The notes under the pieces: model-generated
Told to the model about the DNA's origin: nothing
Seen by the model: the letters and a program-made list of their open reading frames with translations, nothing else
The model's database searches: none
In this document: positions 4,821 through 8,819 of the stretch, piece after piece
How the letters are laid out: every line of letters begins with the position of its first letter
Position numbering within the stretch: the first letter of the stretch is position 1
Origin: an uncultured Erysipelotrichaceae bacterium
Lineage (GTDB): Bacteria > Bacillota_I > Bacilli_A > Acholeplasmatales > Anaeroplasmataceae
NCBI GenBank assembly: GCA_902783745.1
Contig: CACZRY010000165.1
Coordinates: forward strand, 1 to 8,819
DNA length: 8,819 nucleotides
Direction of reading: 5' to 3'
Made by a program: the position numbers and the translations under genes

Positions 4821-5819
4821 ATGGAAAATACTAATAATAATTCTATGTCAGATTTATTTGATAAAAGTAAAATGTCAAATGAAGATATTGGCAAGCCAGT
4901 TTTAGAATTTAGAGATATCGTTAAAAAATACGATGGTAAAAATGCATTAGACCATCTTACTTTAACAGTTAATAAAGGCGATATTTACGGATTCGTTGGC
5001 GAAAATGGTGCAGGTAAATCAACTGCGATGAGAGTTTTAGCTGGTTTAATAGAGGTTAATTCAGGTGAATTCTTAATTAATGGAGTTTCATCAACTGATC
5101 CAAGAATCATTGAAGAAAGAAAAAAGATGGGGGCTATTATTGAACAGCCTGCGTTATTCCATGGATTTACTGCATATGATAATTTAAAGATGAATTTAAT
5201 CTTATCTGGACAAAAGCCAGATCCTGAAAGAATTAAATCTATTCTTGAACGTGTAGGATTAAAGGATCTTTACAATTCAAAGAAGAAGGCAGGAAATTTC
5301 TCACTTGGTATGAGACAACGTCTTGGTATTGCAATGGCGTTTGTTAATAATGTTGATATTTTAATTCTAGATGAGCCTATTAATGGATTAGACCCAACTG
5401 GTATTGTTGAAATTAGAAATCTAATTTTAGACTTACATAAGATGGGTGCAACAATCTTTATCTCATCTCATATTCTTACAGAATTATCTTTAATCGCAAC
5501 ACGTTATGGATTTATTTCTCATGGTAAGATTGTAAAAGAATTATCAACAGAAGAATTACATAATATTACAGAAAAGAAGACAATTCTTAAGACAACTAAT
5601 AATAATTTAGCACAAGAAATCTTAAGGGGTGAATCTATTAAGGTTGAATTAGTTGGTGATACATTAGAAATTGCAGGAGAATTTGAATTATCTAAGGCAG
5701 TTTCATTACTTTCTAAGGAAGGTATTGATGTAGCTGACTTCAAGACAATTAATGGATCTATTGAAGATTATTATATGCATATTATTAATGGAGGTAATGA
5801 CAATGGCCAACTTAATTAA
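4821..5819 (+). CDS. ABC exporter ATP-binding protein, BcrA/LanF type
   Basis: This 332-residue ATPase energises the ABC-2 permease encoded next. The ABC domain starts near residue 27. It shows Walker A GENGAGKST (60-68), a Q-loop at E108-Q109-P110, signature F-S-L-G-M-R-Q-R (160-167), and Walker B ILILDEP (180-186). A D-loop G-L-D-P (189-192) and H-loop SSH (H217) follow. The signature reads S-L-G-M in place of S-G-G-Q, as is common in bacitracin/lantibiotic-type exporters. A C-terminal accessory domain spans about 240-325. Unlike typical members, which begin a few residues before the ABC domain, it carries about 26 extra polar residues (MENTNNNSMSDLF...). The ATG at 4821 has a perfect AGGAGG (4806-4811), so this extension looks real. 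The gene overlaps the permease gene by 17 bp. Substrate is unknown; peptide or antibiotic export or self-protection is the usual role of relatives. Confidence 0.88.
   Translation: MENTNNNSMSDLFDKSKMSNEDIGKPVLEFRDIVKKYDGKNALDHLTLTVNKGDIYGFVGENGAGKSTAMRVLAGLIEVNSGEFLINGVSSTDPRIIEERKKMGAIIEQPALFHGFTAYDNLKMNLILSGQKPDPERIKSILERVGLKDLYNSKKKAGNFSLGMRQRLGIAMAFVNNVDILILDEPINGLDPTGIVEIRNLILDLHKMGATIFISSHILTELSLIATRYGFISHGKIVKELSTEELHNITEKKTILKTTNNNLAQEILRGESIKVELVGDTLEIAGEFELSKAVSLLSKEGIDVADFKTINGSIEDYYMHIINGGNDNGQLN
5790..5795 (+). promoter_or_regulatory. Shine-Dalgarno site that fixes the permease start at 5803
   Basis: GGAGGT lies 7 nt before ATG 5803 and only 1 nt before the in-frame ATG 5797. It therefore selects 5803 over 5797 and over the longer frame beginning at 5752. 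It lies inside the 3' end of the ATPase gene. Confidence 0.8.
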
Positions 5820-6777
5820 GTATGATTTTTTAAGAATTGTTAAGGATAAGCTATTCTTAGTTAGTGCAATTATTTCTGGCGCTGTTGGTATTGGATATCC
5901 TTTATTATTATTCTTTGTTGAATTAATCAATAAAAATTCTCAACTTGCATCATATAATGCTGAAATAGCACAAGGTTCAATTGATGCAACAATGACTTTT
6001 GCAGAATATTATAAGCCTGCAATGTATTTAGAATCTGCAGTAACATCTACATTATTCTTTGTTCCTGTAGGATTTATTCTATTATTATTAATGTCAATCG
6101 CAATCGGTAAGGATTGCCAACAAGGTACAATTAGAAATAAGTTAATTATTGGTAAGACAAGACCTCAAATTTATTTCTCTAATTTAATTGTTACTGTTAC
6201 ATTATATGTTGCGTTATACGCATTTGCGTTGGTTGTAGCATTAATTACTTCATTATTTACATTTAGACTTGGCTTAGGCATTGGTTGGGCTAAGGAAGTA
6301 CATATTGGATACGTACTTATTTATTTTGCATTAATGATCTTAACTTGGATTACTATTGCAACAATCATTAACTTATTTGCATATGCATTAGATAAGCCAG
6401 CACTTGCAGTTGTAACTGTAATGGTATGTGGATTCTTATTTGGTATGATTATCCCAATGATTATTCCATCAATTCTTATTTCAGTAAATAAGACAGCAGA
6501 TTCACAGCACAATGCAATAGAAGGATATTTAATATTTGACGCATTTAATTATTTTAAATCTTTATTCTCAACAGATCTTATGAATTCACCATCTGATTAT
6601 TTATATCAAATTTATGATCAGAATACATTTTCTATGCTAATGAATTTAGTTAAGGTTAGTAATGGTCAAAAGTTTAACGTTATTTCACTTGCGTTAAGAT
6701 TTGTTGCACCAATAATGTTTAGTGCATTACATATATTCTTAGGATATGTTGCAATAAAGAGAAGAAATTATAAGTAA
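5803..6777 (+). CDS. ABC-2 type exporter permease
   Basis: This 324-residue integral membrane protein forms the export channel for the preceding ATPase. The start MANLIKYDF is chosen from GGAGGT at 5790-5795. The upstream in-frame ATG at 5752 would add 17 residues and has no good ribosome site. Six helices are visible: about 17-40, 82-104, 126-150, 168-193, 199-227 and 296-317. A large outside loop lies between helices 1 and 2 and another at about 228-290. The cytoplasmic motif D-C-Q-Q-G-T-I-R-N-K-L-I-I-G-K-T-R (104-120) after helix 2 is the coupling-helix signature of BcrB/NatB-like permeases. The gene overlaps the ATPase gene by 17 bp, which implies translational coupling, and ends just before a terminator. 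No substrate-binding protein, peptidase or precursor peptide is visible nearby. Confidence 0.85.
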   Translation: MANLIKYDFLRIVKDKLFLVSAIISGAVGIGYPLLLFFVELINKNSQLASYNAEIAQGSIDATMTFAEYYKPAMYLESAVTSTLFFVPVGFILLLLMSIAIGKDCQQGTIRNKLIIGKTRPQIYFSNLIVTVTLYVALYAFALVVALITSLFTFRLGLGIGWAKEVHIGYVLIYFALMILTWITIATIINLFAYALDKPALAVVTVMVCGFLFGMIIPMIIPSILISVNKTADSQHNAIEGYLIFDAFNYFKSLFSTDLMNSPSDYLYQIYDQNTFSMLMNLVKVSNGQKFNVISLALRFVAPIMFSALHIFLGYVAIKRRNYK

Positions 6778-6783
6778 AATTTT

Positions 6784-6812
6784 AGCAGGAGGGTTACTCC
6801 TGCTTTATTTTG
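6784..6812 (+). terminator. Intrinsic terminator of the ABC exporter operon
   Basis: The stem AGCAGGAG / CTCCTGCT (8 bp) with loop GGTTA is followed by TTATTTT. It lies 7 nt after the permease stop. Confidence 0.82.
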
Positions 6813-6823
6813 TTCTAATAATC

Positions 6824-6851
6824 TTGAATTTAAGAGATATTATGTTATAAT
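6824..6851 (+). promoter_or_regulatory. Promoter of the T-box leader and serS
   Basis: TTGAAT (6824-6829) and TATAAT (6846-6851) are 16 bp apart, and TGT precedes the -10, giving an extended element. A start near 6858 fits well with the base of T-box stem I at 6864. Confidence 0.7.
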
Positions 6852-6863
6852 AATTGTGTTATA

Positions 6864-7069
6864 TTTTCTTAAGAGACTGGAAATAGTAATTTATTTAATG
6901 CATTTAAGAGAGCCATAGTTTGGTGAGATATGGTATGTATGGTAGATGAATCAAACCACGATAAGAAAACGTAGGTCCTACGATATTGGATAGAGAGCTT
7001 GCTTATGCAGGAAATAAGGTGGCACCGCGGTAATTCCGTCCTTAGAATTTTTTTCTAAGGGCTTTTTTT
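6864..7069 (+). promoter_or_regulatory. T-box riboswitch, serine specific (specifier UCA)
   Basis: Uncharged tRNA-Ser binds this leader and allows transcription into serS. Stem I is closed by TTTTCTTA (6864-6871) with TAAGAAAA (6962-6969). Its upper part shows AGAGAGCC-ATA, then GTTTGGTGAGA, then TATGG, the typical T-box layout. The specifier is the TCA after GATGAA (6951-6953), read by tRNA-Ser(UGA). A small stem CGTAG/CTACG lies at 6970-6982. The T-box sequence AAATAAGGTGGCACCGCGG (7012-7030) contains the UGGC bulge. Its variable C would pair with discriminator G73 of tRNA-Ser. The alternative terminator (GTCCTTAG / CTAAGGGC, 7038-7062, plus T-run) shares its CCTT with the antiterminator. 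Family call is firm; the specifier is inferred by position and agrees with the downstream gene. Confidence 0.93.
7038..7069 (+). terminator. T-box regulated terminator
   Basis: The stem GTCCTTAG / CTAAGGGC (with one G-U pair) and a seven-T run form the off state of the T-box. The 5' arm also serves as the 3' side of the antiterminator. Confidence 0.85.
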
Positions 7070-7091
7070 ATAAATTAAAGGAGATAATATC

Positions 7092-8378
7092 ATGTTAGAC
7101 ATTAAATTTGTAAGAGAAAATAAAGAATTAGTAAAGGAAAACATTAAGAAGAAATTCCAAGATGAAAAATTAGTTTTAGTTGATGAAGTAATTGAATTAG
7201 ATAAGGAAATTAGAGCAATTAAGACTGAGGTTGAAACTTTAAAGGCACAAAAGAATAAGGATTCAAAGGCTATCGGACAATTAATGCGTGAAGGCAAAAA
7301 GGATGAAGCAATGAAGATGAAGGAGTCTTTAGGTGGATATGATTTAAAGATTAAAGAGCTTGATGATAAGCTTCCATCTTTACAAGAAGAGCTTCAAAAG
7401 AGAATGTATGTTATTCCAAATATTGTAGATAAAAGTGTACCTGTTGGTCGTGATGATAGTGAAAATGTAGAAAACGAAAGATTTGGTGAACCAGTAGTAC
7501 CACCATATGAAATTCCTTATCATGCAGATATCATCCAAAGATTTGATGGATTAGATAAGGAATCTGCAGGAAGAACTTCTGGTAATGGATTCTATTATTT
7601 ATGTGGTGATATCGCAAGATTACATTCTGCAATGCTATCATACGCAAGAGATTTCATGATTAATAAGGGATTCACATATTGTATACCTCCATTCATGATT
7701 CACTCTGATGTTGTAACAGGTGTTATGTCTTTTGCTGAAATGGAAGGCATGATGTATAAGATTCAAGGTGAAGATTTATATCTTATTGGTACATCAGAAC
7801 ATTCTATGATTGGTAGATTTAAAGGTCAAATCATTAAAGAAGATGAATTACCATTAAAGCTTACATCATATTCTCCATGCTTCCGTAAGGAAGTTGGTGC
7901 TCATGGTATTGAAGAAAGAGGTCTATACCGTGTACATCAATTCGAAAAAGAAGAAATGATTGTTATTTGTAAGCCAGAAGAATCAATGGATTATTATAAC
8001 AAGATGTGGTCATATACAGTAGAATTCTTCCGTTCATTAGATGTTCCTGTAAGAACACTTGAATGCTGTACAGGTGACCTTGCAGACTTAAAGGTTAAGT
8101 CTTGTGATGTTGAAGCTTGGTCTCCAAGACAGAAGAAGTATTTTGAGGTTGGTTCTTGTTCAACTTTAGGAGATGCACAATCTAGAAGATTAGGTATCCG
8201 TACAAAGGGCAAGGATGGTACATATTTAGTACATACATTAAATAATACAGTAGTTGCATCCCCAAGAGGTTTAATCGCAGTTATTGAAAATAATTATAAT
8301 GAAGATGGTTCAATCAATGTACCTCTTGCATTACAGCCATATATGGGTGGTTTAAAAAAGCTTACACCAAAGCACTAA
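7092..8378 (+). CDS. serS: Seryl-tRNA synthetase
   Basis: This cytoplasmic class II synthetase charges tRNA-Ser (and tRNA-Sec if present) with serine. The 428 residues match the usual length. The N-terminal coiled-coil arm (about 28-108) grips the long variable arm of the tRNA. The serine/motif region reads L-I-G-T-S-E-H-S-M-I (231-240), where many SerRSs have G-T-A-E-V-P. Motif 2 reads C-F-R-K-E-V-G (263-269) and R-G-L-Y-R-V-H-Q-F-E-K (276-286). The segment C-T-G-D-L-A-D-L-K-V-K-S-C-D-V-E-A-W (326-343) is typical. Motif 3 reads N-T-V-V-A-S-P-R-G-L-I-A-V-I-E-N (385-400), with R392 as the class II arginine, unlike the common G-R-T-L-V-A-I-L-E form. ATG 7092 is supported by AAAGGAGA (7077-7084). 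Control is by the T-box upstream. Codons are strongly biased (Ile almost always ATT/ATC), as for a highly expressed gene. Confidence 0.96.
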   Translation: MLDIKFVRENKELVKENIKKKFQDEKLVLVDEVIELDKEIRAIKTEVETLKAQKNKDSKAIGQLMREGKKDEAMKMKESLGGYDLKIKELDDKLPSLQEELQKRMYVIPNIVDKSVPVGRDDSENVENERFGEPVVPPYEIPYHADIIQRFDGLDKESAGRTSGNGFYYLCGDIARLHSAMLSYARDFMINKGFTYCIPPFMIHSDVVTGVMSFAEMEGMMYKIQGEDLYLIGTSEHSMIGRFKGQIIKEDELPLKLTSYSPCFRKEVGAHGIEERGLYRVHQFEKEEMIVICKPEESMDYYNKMWSYTVEFFRSLDVPVRTLECCTGDLADLKVKSCDVEAWSPRQKKYFEVGSCSTLGDAQSRRLGIRTKGKDGTYLVHTLNNTVVASPRGLIAVIENNYNEDGSINVPLALQPYMGGLKKLTPKH

Positions 8379-8393
8379 TAAAATAAAAAAAGA

Positions 8394-8428
8394 AAATGCC
8401 AGAAAAAAAGTTCTGGCATTTCCTTTTT
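8394..8428 (+). terminator. Intrinsic terminator of serS
   Basis: A perfect 11-bp stem (AAATGCCAGAA / TTCTGGCATTT) with a six-base loop is followed by CC and five T. It begins 16 nt after the serS stop. Confidence 0.87.
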
Positions 8429-8662
8429 ATATTAAGCTTTATATGTGTTTGTTTGGGGAGAGAAAATGAATTTGTTATGTATTAAAGCCTAATATGTTAT
8501 TTTGTTGTCTTTCTTTAGACACTAATAGTATACAATTTAATTATCGACAAAATACTTATAAATAAAGTTAAACTATTTGTAAAAAATGTGAAAATTATGA
8601 AAAAAATCATACTAACGTCCAAATAAAACTATATATATATAGTTTTAAATAGAATTAAAAAA
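8429..8662. other. Gene-poor A/T-rich spacer
   Basis: No convincing gene lies here. An 8-codon frame (8466-8492) follows GGGGAG, and a 23-codon frame (8494-8565) follows that, but neither resembles a known peptide. Two loosely similar direct repeats, TATTAAGCTTTATATG near 8429 and TATTAAAGCCTAATATG near 8480, are present. A weak promoter-like pair TTGTCT (8505-8510) and TATACA (8529-8534) has an 18-bp gap. With the orphan terminator at 8663 it could define a small RNA, but support is slight. Confidence 0.4.
8625..8646. repeat. Perfect 22-nt A/T palindrome
   Basis: Two 11-nt arms, AAAACTATATA and TATATAGTTTT, meet with no spacer. No T-run follows. It is 17 nt upstream of the orphan terminator and 50 nt upstream of the intron start. 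It could be an operator or cruciform-prone site. Low complexity (seven TA steps) weakens the case. Confidence 0.5.
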
Positions 8663-8690
8663 TCCAGGAAAAAAAGTTCCTGGGTTTTTT
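8663..8690 (+). terminator. Orphan intrinsic terminator, intron insertion target
   Basis: The stem TCCAGGAA / TTCCTGGG with a short A-rich loop is followed by six T. No gene is visible between this hairpin and the serS terminator. A group IIC intron begins a few bases downstream, and such introns are known to insert after terminator hairpins. Confidence 0.8.
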
Positions 8691-8695
8691 CTGAT

Positions 8696-8819
8696 GTATG
8701 TCGGGCATGTTATATGTCTAGGGTGAAAGTCCCAAGAGAGGTAGTTGTCGCCAACTCGATAGCGACTTGCAAAGCGTAAACCAGTAATGGAGCGTGAAAA
8801 GAAGCAATAGCGAAATCGT
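8696..8819 (+). mobile_element. Group II intron, class C, 5' end (domain I, partial)
   Basis: From 8696 the sequence follows the 5' end of known group IIC introns such as that of Oceanobacillus iheyensis, as I recall it. GTATGTCGGGCATG aligns base for base in length with GUGUGCCCGGCAUG. GTCTAGGGTGAAAGTCCC (8716-8733) matches GUCUAUAGGGUGAGAGUCCC. A hairpin AGTTG-TCGC-CAACT (8743-8756) follows, and later A-G-C-G-T-G-A-A-A-A-G-A-A-G-C resembles the domain I region. The start lies 5-6 nt after the T-run of a terminator hairpin, the known target type. The third base is A, not G, of the usual GUGYG. The reverse transcriptase/maturase gene and domains V-VI would lie past the window end. The exact 5' base is inferred. 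Confidence 0.75.

Noticed and set aside
5752..5802. Longer start for the ABC permease (17 extra residues from ATG 5752)
   Set aside because: No Shine-Dalgarno site precedes it, while GGAGGT is ideally placed for ATG 5803, and family members start close to that point.
5519..5930. Two minus-strand frames across the ATPase/permease junction
   Set aside because: Both are shadows of well-supported plus-strand genes and lack ribosome sites.
7055..7297. Minus-strand 80-codon frame over the start of serS
   Set aside because: It is antisense to the T-box terminator and serS N-terminus and has no family signal.
8466..8565. Tiny frames of 8 and 23 codons after serS, the first with GGGGAG upstream
   Set aside because: A leader peptide was considered, but no downstream gene or attenuator is visible and the peptides have no pattern such as codon runs.

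Overview
The window looks like chromosomal DNA of a low-GC Bacillota (Firmicutes) species, probably an anaerobic gut or plant-polysaccharide-degrading lineage. The evidence is the strong A/T bias, the purine-rich Shine-Dalgarno sites, TTG starts beside ATG starts, extended -10 promoters, a T-box leader on an aminoacyl-tRNA synthetase gene, a CcpA-type cre site and a secreted pectate lyase. Tryptophan is TGG, no recognisable family is broken by TGA, and all nine visible stop codons are TAA. The standard bacterial code therefore applies, which argues against a UGA=Trp mollicute. Genus cannot be told from this window.

Layout. (1) Positions 1-435 hold the 3' part of a GNAT acetyltransferase gene, cut by the window start, with its terminator. 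(2) Positions 464-1185 hold an operator-like palindrome, a promoter, and a zinc-ribbon membrane protein with a DUF3592-like domain. Its terminator is shared with the convergent gene. (3) Positions 1237-2778 (minus) encode a secreted family 9 polysaccharide lyase (pectate lyase) with an N-terminal beta-rich domain and a GSNS-repeat linker. (4) Positions 2779-2965 are a divergent control region with a full-consensus cre, a 15-nt palindrome and nested inverted repeats. (5) Positions 2966-4724 hold a membrane GT2-like protein whose catalytic motifs appear erased, then two translationally coupled 80-residue two-helix membrane proteins with their own promoter and terminator. (6) Positions 4764-6812 are a two-gene ABC-2 exporter operon of the BcrA/BcrB type. 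(7) Positions 6824-8428 hold a serine T-box (specifier UCA), serS and a terminator. (8) Positions 8429-8695 are gene-poor and contain a perfect A/T palindrome and an orphan terminator. Directly after that terminator lies the 5' end of a group IIC intron (8696 to the window end).

How the parts work together. The lyase with its cre site is a carbon-regulated pectin-degradation gene. The exporter operon and serS are self-contained transcription units bounded by strong hairpins. The least explained stretch is 2966-4724, where a probable GT2 pseudoenzyme sits next to two uncharacterised small membrane proteins.
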